Part shown: piece by piece, positions 8,359 to 16,439 of the stretch | Layout of the letters: every line of letters starts with the position of its first letter | Numbering within the stretch: the first letter of the stretch is position 1 | From: a virus | IMG/VR virus record: IMGVR_UViG_3300036846_000451 | Coordinates: 1 to 21,535 of that record | DNA: 21,535 nucleotides | Reading direction: 5' to 3' (one strand) | Translations under genes and position numbers: made by a program | Notes under the pieces: model-generated | Database searches by the model: none | What the model saw: the letters and a program-made list of their open reading frames with translations, nothing else | What the model was told of the DNA's origin: nothing

Positions 8359-8895
8359 ATGGAAGACACTGAACTTACCACTCACACTGAAGATGTAACT
8401 AACGGTGAAGTGGATGATGAGTCACAGGGTGCACTCCTTGACAATCTGAAGCAACTCCGTGCTGAAGCTACTAACCTGTTTGGCACAACCAAGATCATGG
8501 AAGTACCTGGTTACCATGGACTGCTTGCCATTGAATACACTTACATCAACTCAGAAGTAACTGAAGTGATTGCACGTGAGGTTCGGCGTGAGACAAAGAA
8601 TGTCAACGGAATTGGCATGAACCTGTTAGCGTCACTTGATACTCTCATTGCAGCTTCAAAGAATGTACTGATCCGTAAGGATACTCACCGTGACTGGCGA
8701 CCACTTGACAAGGAACATCAGGTGAATTTCAAGTCACTGACATTGGCACGTACCCTTGACTACCCTGCTGATGATTCACGTGATGTTGTACTTGGACTGT
8801 ATGGTTCTGAGCATAGTGTCATTGAAGCGAACATCCTACTGTCAAGGTGGCTAACTGATAAAACCCGCACAGCAGATGAGGATTTTTTAGGTTAG
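8359..8895 (+). CDS. Tail assembly chaperone, short (unshifted) form
   Basis: A 178-aa protein with GGAGAG (8351-8356) before the ATG. The N-terminus is acidic (MEDTELTTHTEDVTNGEVDD), followed by a beta and helical domain with VPGYHGLLAIEYTYINSEVT and a helical HSVIEANILLSRWLTD tail. It lies between tube and tape measure, the universal slot for the chaperones that coat the tape measure during tail assembly (lambda gpG, P2 gpE). The short form stops at TAG 8893-8895, only four bases after the slippery site at 8883-8889; a longer form is described separately. Confidence 0.85.
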   Translation: MEDTELTTHTEDVTNGEVDDESQGALLDNLKQLRAEATNLFGTTKIMEVPGYHGLLAIEYTYINSEVTEVIAREVRRETKNVNGIGMNLLASLDTLIAASKNVLIRKDTHRDWRPLDKEHQVNFKSLTLARTLDYPADDSRDVVLGLYGSEHSVIEANILLSRWLTDKTRTADEDFLG

Positions 8896-9101
8896 TCAAA
8901 CAAGAAGTTGAACTGATAGAGGCTGCCAAAGTGCAGTTAGCTGGAATGTCAGGATGGCGATTCCTCACTGTCAGTGACCCTATGGAACGGTTACTGACAC
9001 AAGCTCTTGCTGAACAAGTGTTTAGACTGATGGATCAGCGTGACGAAAATCAGGCACAGCGAATTGCCAACTGTGTTTCCAAACTGTTTGGGAGTAACTG
9101 A
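8359..9101 (+). CDS. Tail assembly chaperone, -1 frameshifted long form (G-T type)
   Basis: The canonical heptamer T TTT TTA is read in frame as GAT TTT TTA at 8881-8889. A slip of one base back continues at 8889 as RLVKQEVELIEAAKVQLAG and runs for 70 codons to TGA 9099-9101, overlapping the tape measure ATG (TGATG). The -1 frame has a stop at 8877-8879, just before the slip site, and no nearby start, so it can only be reached by frameshifting. The product is 247 aa. Conserved elements such as WRFLTVSDPMERLLTQAL give the extension a normal protein character. The gap between chaperone and tape measure is therefore coding, as in P2 gpE/E' and lambda gpG/GT. Confidence 0.88.
8883..8889 (+). promoter_or_regulatory. 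-1 programmed ribosomal frameshift site (T TTT TTA)
   Basis: The heptamer TTTTTTA matches X XXY YYZ with the zero frame split as T TTT TTA. It lies 6 bases before the zero-frame stop. I did not find a clear downstream stimulatory hairpin by eye, and no obvious internal Shine-Dalgarno stimulator within 15 bases upstream. Confidence 0.88.
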
Positions 9102-10951
9102 TGGCAGATGAAGAAGCTGTAGAGATTGTCATACGTCTGAAAGACCTGCAACAGTTTCTTTCAGGTACAGAGGAAGCTGCTGTATCAATCAGGAAGATTG
9201 GCACTGCATCCAAAGAGACTTCAATAGAAGCCACAGCTTCACTGAATAAAGTTCATGGTGTAGTTGGCAGACTCAAAGAAGCTGCACACAGTACCGCTAG
9301 CGCAATGGCGTCTATGGCACACAAAACTGCTGCTGGATATAGACACATGAGAAGTGGCATTGAAGGTGTGGCTAGTAAGTCACTCATGCCTGGTGGACCA
9401 GTAGTAGGTACAATTGCAGGAATGGCAGCAGGTGCACTGTCAATAGAAACTGTCAAGTCAGCTATTGAATCCACAACTGAGCTTGCCAAGAATGCAAAGG
9501 CATTCCATGAAGTAACAGGTATGACAAACAAGGATGCTGTTGGTTGGCAAGCACTGACACAAGCATACGGTGTCAATGCACGTGCATTCGGCATATCAAT
9601 GAAATCTGTTGCCACTCAGTTTGAAACAGCCACTAGTGGTAAGGGTGGCAAGAAGTCAGTTGCACTGTTCAAAGACATGGGCATTGGTATGAATCAGTTG
9701 AAAGCTCATGGTCATGACATGAACAGTATGCTTGGTACTGTCATTGACCACTTCAACAAGATGCCTGGTGGTGCAGAGAAAACTGCAATTGCAACTAAAC
9801 TGTTCGGTCGCAGTTGGCAACAGTTGATGCCACTGTTAGGTGAAGGTTCTAAGAAGCTGGCAGAACAGCGCAAGGAAGCAGCAGCTTACGGAGTGACACT
9901 GAATGGTAATGCAACCAAGAATGCAATGAGGTTGCATGAGGCACAGATAAAACTGAAACTGGCAACCATGGGTTTGAAGGTACAGTTTGCAGAGAACCTT
10001 GCACCAGCACTGTTCACTGTGTTCGGTTGGATAATGAAACTGTACGCTGTTGTTGCCAAGAATATGAATCCAGCGTTCAAGCTCATGGGACAGATAATTC
10101 ATGATGTAACTCAGTATTTCAAAGAACATCATGACATGCTGAAGAAACTGGTAGATATATTGAAGTTTGTGGCACTGGCGTATGTAGCAATCAAGATACA
10201 GATAGTTGCATGTAAATTAGCAGCTATGGCAATGGATGCTTGGGAAGCAGGTACTAATCCATGGGTACTTGCAATTATGGCGATCATTGTAGTTGTTGTC
10301 TTGTTGGTCAAGCACTGGAATGCAGTGAAGAAAGTAGTTGGTAGTGTTGTTCATTGGGTTACTAATGCTTGGAACAACATCAAACATGCAGTGACAACAG
10401 CGATCACTGTTACCATCAACTTCTTGAAGAAGTGGTGGCCGCTGATTGTCGGTATATTCACTGGTCCCATCGGTCTGGTGATTGCACTATTCATCAAGTT
10501 CCACGATCAGATTTTGCAGAAGGTGACTGATGTGTGGAATTTCATCAAGTCAATTCCAGGTAAGATTGTGGATTTGTTCACTGGTGCAGCAAGCTCTATT
10601 GTCAATGCAATCACACAGCCTTTCAAGGATGCATGGCACTGGATCAGTAACTTGCAGATTCACTTGAAGTGGACACACATTGGTCCAGTGAAGGTGCCGA
10701 GTGGTGTGTCAGTCAGTAGTGCACAGCACGGTGGAATCAGGAGTGGACTGACACTGGTTGGTGAGGCTGGACCTGAGTTGGTGAACTTGCCTGCTGGTTC
10801 AAGAGTGCAACCACATACGTCCACAAGTGTCGGCAGTGTGCAACAAACAGATAAGGTCATGCCGCCGTTTGTCATATCAGTGCAGATTCAGCGTCAAGAG
10901 ATTGCACGTGCAGTTGGTAAGTACACAACTGACAGGTTGGCGCGACGATGA
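9101..10951 (+). CDS. Tape measure protein
   Basis: A 616-aa protein, starting in a TGATG overlap with the long chaperone and with GGGAG at 9090-9094. The N-terminal ~110 residues are helical. Residues ~140-270 show the usual minor tail protein domain (GWQALTQAYGVNARAFGISM, then ATKLFGRSWQQLMPLLGEGS). Residues ~345-400 and ~445-465 include strongly hydrophobic stretches (WVLAIMAIIVVVVLLVKHW; WWPLIVGIFTGPIGLVIALF) that may insert in the host membrane on injection. The C-terminus has the typical LVGEAGPELVNLPAGSRVQ. At ~1.5 angstrom per residue the tail would be near 90 nm (inferred). It is short for a myovirus tape measure but typical of P2/Mu-sized tails. Confidence 0.9.
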   Translation: MADEEAVEIVIRLKDLQQFLSGTEEAAVSIRKIGTASKETSIEATASLNKVHGVVGRLKEAAHSTASAMASMAHKTAAGYRHMRSGIEGVASKSLMPGGPVVGTIAGMAAGALSIETVKSAIESTTELAKNAKAFHEVTGMTNKDAVGWQALTQAYGVNARAFGISMKSVATQFETATSGKGGKKSVALFKDMGIGMNQLKAHGHDMNSMLGTVIDHFNKMPGGAEKTAIATKLFGRSWQQLMPLLGEGSKKLAEQRKEAAAYGVTLNGNATKNAMRLHEAQIKLKLATMGLKVQFAENLAPALFTVFGWIMKLYAVVAKNMNPAFKLMGQIIHDVTQYFKEHHDMLKKLVDILKFVALAYVAIKIQIVACKLAAMAMDAWEAGTNPWVLAIMAIIVVVVLLVKHWNAVKKVVGSVVHWVTNAWNNIKHAVTTAITVTINFLKKWWPLIVGIFTGPIGLVIALFIKFHDQILQKVTDVWNFIKSIPGKIVDLFTGAASSIVNAITQPFKDAWHWISNLQIHLKWTHIGPVKVPSGVSVSSAQHGGIRSGLTLVGEAGPELVNLPAGSRVQPHTSTSVGSVQQTDKVMPPFVISVQIQRQEIARAVGKYTTDRLARR

Positions 10952-11619
10952 AACTTGTCACTTTTACCTCGCATGAAATCAGGCTTTCTGCAACAGTTCC
11001 TTTGGCTGGTCCGACTGTTGTTGTGCAACATGACCCTGAAGGTTGGCAACAGGTACAGCGTAAGTGGCGTACCTCTTTCACTGAGTGGCAGGGTGGACCT
11101 ACCTATGAGTTACAGGTTCCACTGGTGTTTGACCAACTAGGGTTCAACCCTAGGCTTGGCAGTGCCATGAATTCAGTGGAACAGAACATACGTAGGATTG
11201 AACGGTTAGCAGAGAAGTTGTCAAACAAGCCACGTACACCAATTGTCAGGATAGATGCACACGGTGCAATACCACATGACTTCACTAACGATCACACTAA
11301 GTCATGGGTAGTTGCAACAATTGCATGGGGTGATTACATCATCAACAGCAATCTGTCACGTGTCCGTCAAGAGTGCACAGTGACATTCTGGGAGTATGTA
11401 CCTGACAAGGTACTACAGGCTAAGGAGAGATTACCTGCTAGGCCAGTGCCTAAGAAGTACAAGATCAAGAAGGGTGACACTCTACAGAAGATTGCTGCTT
11501 ACTTCTACGGTGACCAAGCTGAATGGCATTCTATTGCCAAACTGAATAAGATTCACAACCCTACCAAACTGAAAGTTCACCATTGGATAAAACTACCAAC
11601 TGTCACACATAAGAAATGA
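10948..11619 (+). CDS. LysM-containing baseplate protein (gpX/XkdP-like)
   Basis: A 223-aa protein starting in an ATGA overlap with the tape measure. The first ~150 residues are beta-rich (LSATVPLAGPTVVVQHDPEG, MNSVEQNIRRIERLAEKLS) as in the tail proteins encoded after the tape measure in Mu-, P2- and PBSX-type tails. The last ~50 residues form a LysM domain: KKYKIKKGDTLQKIAAYFYG, AEWHSIAKLNKIHNPTKL, HHWIKLP. In these phages the LysM domain docks at the hub and sheath initiator rather than acting as a free wall binder. The next gene also overlaps by ATGA. Confidence 0.8.
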   Translation: MKLVTFTSHEIRLSATVPLAGPTVVVQHDPEGWQQVQRKWRTSFTEWQGGPTYELQVPLVFDQLGFNPRLGSAMNSVEQNIRRIERLAEKLSNKPRTPIVRIDAHGAIPHDFTNDHTKSWVVATIAWGDYIINSNLSRVRQECTVTFWEYVPDKVLQAKERLPARPVPKKYKIKKGDTLQKIAAYFYGDQAEWHSIAKLNKIHNPTKLKVHHWIKLPTVTHKK

Positions 11620-13658
11620 CCAGTTACTCACAGTTTGTAAAGCGTTCACGTGGTGCACATCATCCACAACCTACTCGCAAGAAGAAGACTGCTGCAAATA
11701 GAAACGTCAAGATACCGACACCACTTGACTATCCAATTGACACTGATCTTTCCAAGCTCATCCTCAATGATGAACTGGTAAGTGATGACATATCTCAGGC
11801 GATCTTGGATGGTAAGATCATTGAGACAATGGAAGGTGCAGCTTCACTTGAATTGGTGATTGAAGATTCAAGTAGAGTGTTAGTAAAGAAGCTGCTGAAG
11901 GATTGGGTGAATGCAGACAAACCTGTAATCATCACATCAGTTCATGGTCAGCGACGCCATCTAGTTATACCTGACACATGGAATGAAGTGTATGCAACAC
12001 TTGATGGCCGTGACTTCTGCTTGGTTGCATGTAACAAAGCGGCAGATGAATTCACCTTGACGTTTGAGAACCGTGCAGTACATGAGTTACGCAGGTACAA
12101 GAAGCGTAAGACATGGACACGTACTGCAACGTTCACACGTGCAATGGCTATCAAGGCAATGTGTGATGAAGTAACCACTATGCCTGGTGGTGTGCAGTTC
12201 TTCTCTACTGAGTTACACAATGTTCAGCCGATCAAGAACTTGAAACAGTTGCCTAACAGTAAGCAGACTAAGGCAATCAAGGGTCGCGGCTTTGCACCTA
12301 ATGCGCCAGTGACAGTGAAACATGTGCGAGCTTCACCACAACAGCGTGACTACATTGCACAAGTTCTTACCACTGGTGAGTCAATGAAGATGCCATATGC
12401 AGTGTTGGTGTCTTCCATCATGTGTATTACTCAGGAGTCAACAGTTAGTATCCTGAACAATCCGACACTAGGTATGGGTTTGTTCAGTCAGGAGAAATAC
12501 ATCAACGGTGTACGTACACATTGGCCGTGCATGGATCATGGAATACCTGGTGATGCAACTGCATATTTCGATCAGGCAATCAAGTGTTACAGAAACAGTC
12601 CAAGCCAAGCTCTAGCTGAACTAGTACAGTGTGTGCAAGCAAGTGGCGCTGGTGCATCTTACTATGCACAGTGGGAGAGTGAAGCAAAGAACACATTGAA
12701 GCTGTGGGGTACCACAGAAGGTAGTAGTAGTGTCAGTTACACTGAGTACAATTCATATGTGTTCACACGTGGTGTCAGTGGTCTGGTGGAAGACTCATGG
12801 GACTGCATGATACGCCTTGCCAAAGAAGTGAACTTCCGAGCGTTCATGATTGACAACACGTTGTATTATGAGGATGACGTTACACTAATCAACTCAATTC
12901 CGTTTGACACAATCAGTGAAGCAACTGAGGGAATTGACACAATCGACTATGACATTGACACTGGCAAGAAAGTGTCTGAGTGTACGGTAACTGCACACTT
13001 CGATAGGTGGGCCGCTCCACCTGGATGTGTTGTTGTAGTTGAAGATACTGGTACTGCTGACGGTAGATGGTTGGTGTGGCAAGTAGAACGTCCACTGTTC
13101 TCCACAGTAGGCACAATCACTCTTCACCTTCCACAGCCACCGCTTCCTGAACCTGCACCTTCTACAACGTCAGTTACTATCAAGGGTGACGTGAACCTGA
13201 AGATTGGCAAGCACGGTAAGATCAGTGGCAGTGGTAATACTCAGATTGACAATGTGTACAACAAAGCAATCGAGATTAGCCAGAAGGGTTATCCATACGT
13301 TTACGCTGGTGGTCATGATGCAAACTTCACTGCACCGTATGACTGTTCAGGTTATGTGTCAGCGATTCTTCATGCTGGTGGTATGGTGTCATCACCAATG
13401 GCATCAGGTGGCTTTGACAGTTGGGGCGACCCTGGACAGGGTCAGATAATGACAATATGGACTAACCCTGCAATCGGTCCACTAGGCCATGTGTTCATTG
13501 AATTCAAGTTACCCAAACCAGTTGGTCATGTACAAGCCAATACTTCACACAGTGGCATACGTCCAGGTGTAGGTGCTGCTGTATTACCATGGGGCGGTAA
13601 CGGTGAAGCTGACTCTCACTTGTCAACATTCCATCCACGTCATTGGCCGGGCACATGA
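11616..13658 (+). CDS. Baseplate hub with inserted lytic transglycosylase-like domain and C-terminal NlpC/P60-like peptidase
   Basis: A 680-aa protein. Residues ~40-230 and ~365-535 look like the two halves of a P2 gpD/T4 gp27-type hub ([39 protein letters not shown]). Between them, about 243-360, is a lysozyme-like insertion: CITQESTV with Glu274 as candidate catalytic residue, then LGMGLFSQE, and a helical end [10 protein letters not shown]. This matches the actinobacterial QES/LGLFQQR-type domain. The C-terminal ~120 residues resemble NlpC/P60: [11 protein letters not shown] with Cys577, and LGHVFIEF with His625. The hub holds the tail tip and would drill through peptidoglycan during injection. 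Seen: motifs and order. Inferred: both activities. Confidence 0.8.
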   Translation: MTSYSQFVKRSRGAHHPQPTRKKKTAANRNVKIPTPLDYPIDTDLSKLILNDELVSDDISQAILDGKIIETMEGAASLELVIEDSSRVLVKKLLKDWVNADKPVIITSVHGQRRHLVIPDTWNEVYATLDGRDFCLVACNKAADEFTLTFENRAVHELRRYKKRKTWTRTATFTRAMAIKAMCDEVTTMPGGVQFFSTELHNVQPIKNLKQLPNSKQTKAIKGRGFAPNAPVTVKHVRASPQQRDYIAQVLTTGESMKMPYAVLVSSIMCITQESTVSILNNPTLGMGLFSQEKYINGVRTHWPCMDHGIPGDATAYFDQAIKCYRNSPSQALAELVQCVQASGAGASYYAQWESEAKNTLKLWGTTEGSSSVSYTEYNSYVFTRGVSGLVEDSWDCMIRLAKEVNFRAFMIDNTLYYEDDVTLINSIPFDTISEATEGIDTIDYDIDTGKKVSECTVTAHFDRWAAPPGCVVVVEDTGTADGRWLVWQVERPLFSTVGTITLHLPQPPLPEPAPSTTSVTIKGDVNLKIGKHGKISGSGNTQIDNVYNKAIEISQKGYPYVYAGGHDANFTAPYDCSGYVSAILHAGGMVSSPMASGGFDSWGDPGQGQIMTIWTNPAIGPLGHVFIEFKLPKPVGHVQANTSHSGIRPGVGAAVLPWGGNGEADSHLSTFHPRHWPGT

Positions 13659-15796
13659 GTTATTCAGATTACTTCGCTGATGCATTTGATGAACAGAAGT
13701 ATGTCAACAATGACAGGCGTACTGCTGCCACTGCACTTGTTACACAGAAGATGGATGACACAAATGGTGTCATTACCATTGACTCTTTCGATGGCGGCGT
13801 TCATGGGTTCCCAATAGAGACAGGTGCAGTAGAAGGTGAAACTATTGCTGTTGTGCAGGATGAGAACAGTAAGTATTGGGCGATCACTCCTAGTGCACTT
13901 GGTGCACCTGGTCCTGAAGGTCCACAGGGTCCACCTGGACAAACTGGTGCCACTGGTCCTGCTGGACCACAAGGTGCAAAAGGTGACAAAGGTGATACTG
14001 GTGCACAAGGCGTACAAGGTCCAGTAGGTGCAACAGGACCGCAAGGTGTGAAAGGTGACACTGGTGCCACTGGTGCTACTGGTCCACAAGGTGCAACAGG
14101 TGCACAAGGCCCAACTGGTGCTGATGGTAAGGCAATGGATGGCTCAGCAATTGGCACAGTGTCAACGTTCAGTGGTAAGACACTGCCATATGGATTTGTG
14201 ATTGCTGACGGTGCGACATATGCACAAGGTACTTATCCACAAGGTTACGCTTTCGCTCAACAGGAAGTTGCAGCAGGTAATGCACTGTGGACAGTGAATA
14301 CTACTAACGCTACGTTTACTGTCCCTGATTTGCGTGACAAGTTCCTCATGTCATCAGCATCAATTGCATGGGCAACCAAAGCCGGTGAAACGACACATGT
14401 ACTGGCGAAAGGTGAAATGCCAGTGCACAATCATGGTGGTGCTACTGGCGGTGGCACATCAGGTGCAATGGACCGTTCACCAAGTCATCAGCATTCAATT
14501 GACATTGCTAACGGTGGCGCTGCTGGTAGCTGGTTGTCAGGGTGGGGTGCAGGTAACCCTGGTGGTTACGCTACTGGTGCTGCTGGTGTTGACCACTTGC
14601 ACGGTATCCCTGCCTTGTCAATCGGTAATGATGGTAGTGGTACAGCACACAACAACATGCCACCTTACTGTGTCATTGCAATGATCGTGAAGGTGGCAGG
14701 TATTACTGTTGATCCTACATCAGCAGTAATTCAGGGTCCACCTGGTGTCCGTGGTTCCATTTGGTACATGTACACTGGAACTGGAACACCACCTGCCGGT
14801 ACGTTCATTGGCGAGCTTGATGGTGACTTCTGCATTCGCCAAGTTGATGGTGAGAACTTTGAACGCAAAGCTGGTGTGTGGGTTGACCTAGGTTTCACTA
14901 ACCGTTCAACTGCTGTTGTTACTTCAGCACGTATGTACCGTAGTGCAGCATGGACAATCCCTGGTGGTAATGTGATTACGAAAGTTCCACTTGACTCAGT
15001 GGAATTTGATTCCAGTGGATCGGCAAGTGTTGCTAATGGTCGAATCAATATAAAGGCTGCTGGTTACTATCAGGTTACAGGAGAGATAGCTGTTTATCCT
15101 ACCAGTGGTGCTAATACAAATGTAACTGGTTTATCCTTCCTGTATGTGAACGGTACGAACCATACACAAGGTCCACGCCAAGGTCAGACTGATACATTTG
15201 GCGCATATAGTACAGGAGTCAGTGACACCTTACATTTGAACGTTGGAGACTATGTTGAACTGTGGGGAATGTCTAGCGGTGCTTGGTCTGTACAATCTGG
15301 GCAATCGACTGTATTTCTATCAGTTACACTAATTACCGCAGGACCGGGACCACAAGGTCCACAAGGTCCAATGGGTTCTACAAATGGTTTGATTGGTGCA
15401 CCTGTTCCGTGGTTGACAAGTGTAATTCCAACTGGCTATTTAGAATTCAATGGACAAGCTATTACTCAAAGTCAATATCCAACTTTGTATGGATTGTTTG
15501 GAGCAAGCTTACCTGACTTGACAGGTAAATTCATGATGGGTGTAGATGGCACACATGCAATTGGAACTACGGGTGGCGAAGCAACACATGTTTTGTCTGT
15601 TGCTGAAATGCCAGCGCACAATCACAGTAAACAAACTTCATGGCCGGGTACTGCTGCTGATGCTGGTTGGAATGGTGGTGGTTGGAATAACGGCGCGTAC
15701 CCACAAGCCATTGGTTCTGACAACACTGGTGGTGGTGGTGGTCACAACAATTTACCTCCGTATCACACAGTACATTGGATAACATTTGCTGGGTAA
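13655..15796 (+). CDS. Mosaic tail fibre with collagen-like, collar, C1q-like and second collar domains
   Basis: A 713-aa protein starting at the ATG of an ATGA overlap with the hub (an upstream TTG at 13643 is less likely). Residues 1-82 are a beta-rich N-terminus that anchors or caps the baseplate. Residues 83-160 are 26 uninterrupted Gly-X-Y triplets. A Phage Collar domain follows ([24 protein letters not shown]), then a His-rich segment with three HxH motifs. Next come a [10 protein letters not shown] unit (~360), a C1q/TNF-like beta domain (~418-565), a short second collagen stretch [10 protein letters not shown], and a second collar domain with HNH near the end. It is the likely receptor-binding fibre. 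From about 15001 to the end base composition is lower in GC than before. Confidence 0.85.
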   Translation: MSYSDYFADAFDEQKYVNNDRRTAATALVTQKMDDTNGVITIDSFDGGVHGFPIETGAVEGETIAVVQDENSKYWAITPSALGAPGPEGPQGPPGQTGATGPAGPQGAKGDKGDTGAQGVQGPVGATGPQGVKGDTGATGATGPQGATGAQGPTGADGKAMDGSAIGTVSTFSGKTLPYGFVIADGATYAQGTYPQGYAFAQQEVAAGNALWTVNTTNATFTVPDLRDKFLMSSASIAWATKAGETTHVLAKGEMPVHNHGGATGGGTSGAMDRSPSHQHSIDIANGGAAGSWLSGWGAGNPGGYATGAAGVDHLHGIPALSIGNDGSGTAHNNMPPYCVIAMIVKVAGITVDPTSAVIQGPPGVRGSIWYMYTGTGTPPAGTFIGELDGDFCIRQVDGENFERKAGVWVDLGFTNRSTAVVTSARMYRSAAWTIPGGNVITKVPLDSVEFDSSGSASVANGRINIKAAGYYQVTGEIAVYPTSGANTNVTGLSFLYVNGTNHTQGPRQGQTDTFGAYSTGVSDTLHLNVGDYVELWGMSSGAWSVQSGQSTVFLSVTLITAGPGPQGPQGPMGSTNGLIGAPVPWLTSVIPTGYLEFNGQAITQSQYPTLYGLFGASLPDLTGKFMMGVDGTHAIGTTGGEATHVLSVAEMPAHNHSKQTSWPGTAADAGWNGGGWNNGAYPQAIGSDNTGGGGGHNNLPPYHTVHWITFAG
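13901..14134 (+). repeat. Collagen-like Gly-X-Y codon repeat (26 triplets)
   Basis: Twenty-six uninterrupted Gly-X-Y codon triplets, mostly GGT-initiated, from GAP to GKA, with GPQ, GAT and GDT recurring. It codes for a trimeric collagen-like stalk in the fibre, and the repeated DNA could also drive length variation by recombination. Confidence 0.95.
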
Positions 15797-15817
15797 AACT
15801 CAAACCTAGGAGAACTT

Positions 15818-16117
15818 ATGACACTGTTTGCAGTCTTTCAGGTTCCACTTCCTGCTGATCCTGCTTTGATTCCACCAGGTATAACCATGTGGTCAATGAG
15901 CGGAATTGCTACTGAAGCCGATGATTCACAAGCTGCACTTGACAAGGTACTAGAAGGTGGCAACATCTTGGTTGGCACTGTCTATGTTGCTGACCTGACC
16001 ACTACTGACACTTACAACATTCAACTGAATACCTCAACTGAAGTGGTGGTGGACAAGGAGTCACATATTACATCTGTGTTGGTTACTACTGAAGAGGAAG
16101 TAGAAAGTGGCGAATGA
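15818..16117 (+). CDS. Unknown 99-aa protein in the baseplate cluster
   Basis: A small protein with a good Shine-Dalgarno, AGGAGA at 15808-15813, 5 bases from its ATG, and only 21 bases after the fibre stop. Its stop overlaps the GTG of the gp25-like gene, so it sits in the operon as a real gene. The protein has a hydrophobic, proline-rich N-terminus (FQVPLPADPALIPPGITMWS), a helix (SQAALDKVLEGG), a beta-rich centre (NILVGTVYVADLTTTDTYNI) and an acidic tail (VTTEEEVESGE). I do not recognise a family. Because it lies between the fibre and the wedge genes, baseplate component or fibre chaperone is possible; neither is shown. Confidence 0.7.
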   Translation: MTLFAVFQVPLPADPALIPPGITMWSMSGIATEADDSQAALDKVLEGGNILVGTVYVADLTTTDTYNIQLNTSTEVVVDKESHITSVLVTTEEEVESGE

Positions 16118-16439
16118 AGATATCATCACGCCACAGTGGGCATTACCGTTCACGTTCACTGATGATGGTGATGTGGTGGCATGTGAACAAAGTTCAGATG
16201 AAGAGATACAGAACAACGTCTGGACGATACTGTCATATGAACCAGGTCAGCTAATCGCCAACACTGACTTTGGCATCATGGAACCTACTTTCAACAAGAG
16301 TGGTGTGAATCTTGATGCACTCAGTCAGTTGATAGTGAAGTGGGAACCTGAAGCAACTGAAGTAATCAGTCGTGACCCTGAGTGGTTCAGAACTATGATT
16401 GACACTATTACCATTTGGAGGCAATCAGGTGCCCAATGA
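16107..16439 (+). CDS. Baseplate wedge protein, gp25/gpW-like
   Basis: A 110-aa protein, close to the length of P2 gpW. It has the gp25 lysozyme-like wedge pattern: EIQNNVWTILSYEPGQLIAN followed by TDFGIMEPTFN (the conserved P-E-F-G/D-F-G region) and a helix ending VIVKWEPEATEVIS-like. The GTG start at 16107 overlaps the stop of the 99-aa gene by 11 bases, with GAGGA at 16094-16098 upstream. It sits right before the gp47/J gene, the invariant pair of contractile baseplates. It forms the wedge core together with the J-like protein. Confidence 0.85.
   Translation: MANEDIITPQWALPFTFTDDGDVVACEQSSDEEIQNNVWTILSYEPGQLIANTDFGIMEPTFNKSGVNLDALSQLIVKWEPEATEVISRDPEWFRTMIDTITIWRQSGAQ
16417..16421 (+). 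promoter_or_regulatory. Ribosome binding site deciding the start of the J-like gene
   Basis: GGAGG inside the end of the gp25-like gene, 7 bases before GTG 16429. This favours GTG 16429 over the in-frame TTG 16399. The ATG at 16436 is in another frame and so cannot be the start. Confidence 0.8.

Noticed and set aside
8896-9100. An untranslated gap between chaperone and tape measure
   Set aside because: The -1 frame is open through the whole stretch and linked to the slippery site, so it is coding.
13901-14134. Short repeats that could suggest a CRISPR array or minisatellite
   Set aside because: Period and content are Gly-X-Y codons in a coding frame; there are no unique spacers between identical repeats.
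13801-14157. 118-codon minus-strand frame, very Pro-rich
   Set aside because: It is the antisense of the Gly-X-Y repeat (Gly codons read as Pro) and has no supporting start or neighbour.
16436-16438. ATG at the gp25 stop as the start of the J-like gene
   Set aside because: It is in a different frame from the J protein; GTG 16429 is in frame with GGAGG upstream.
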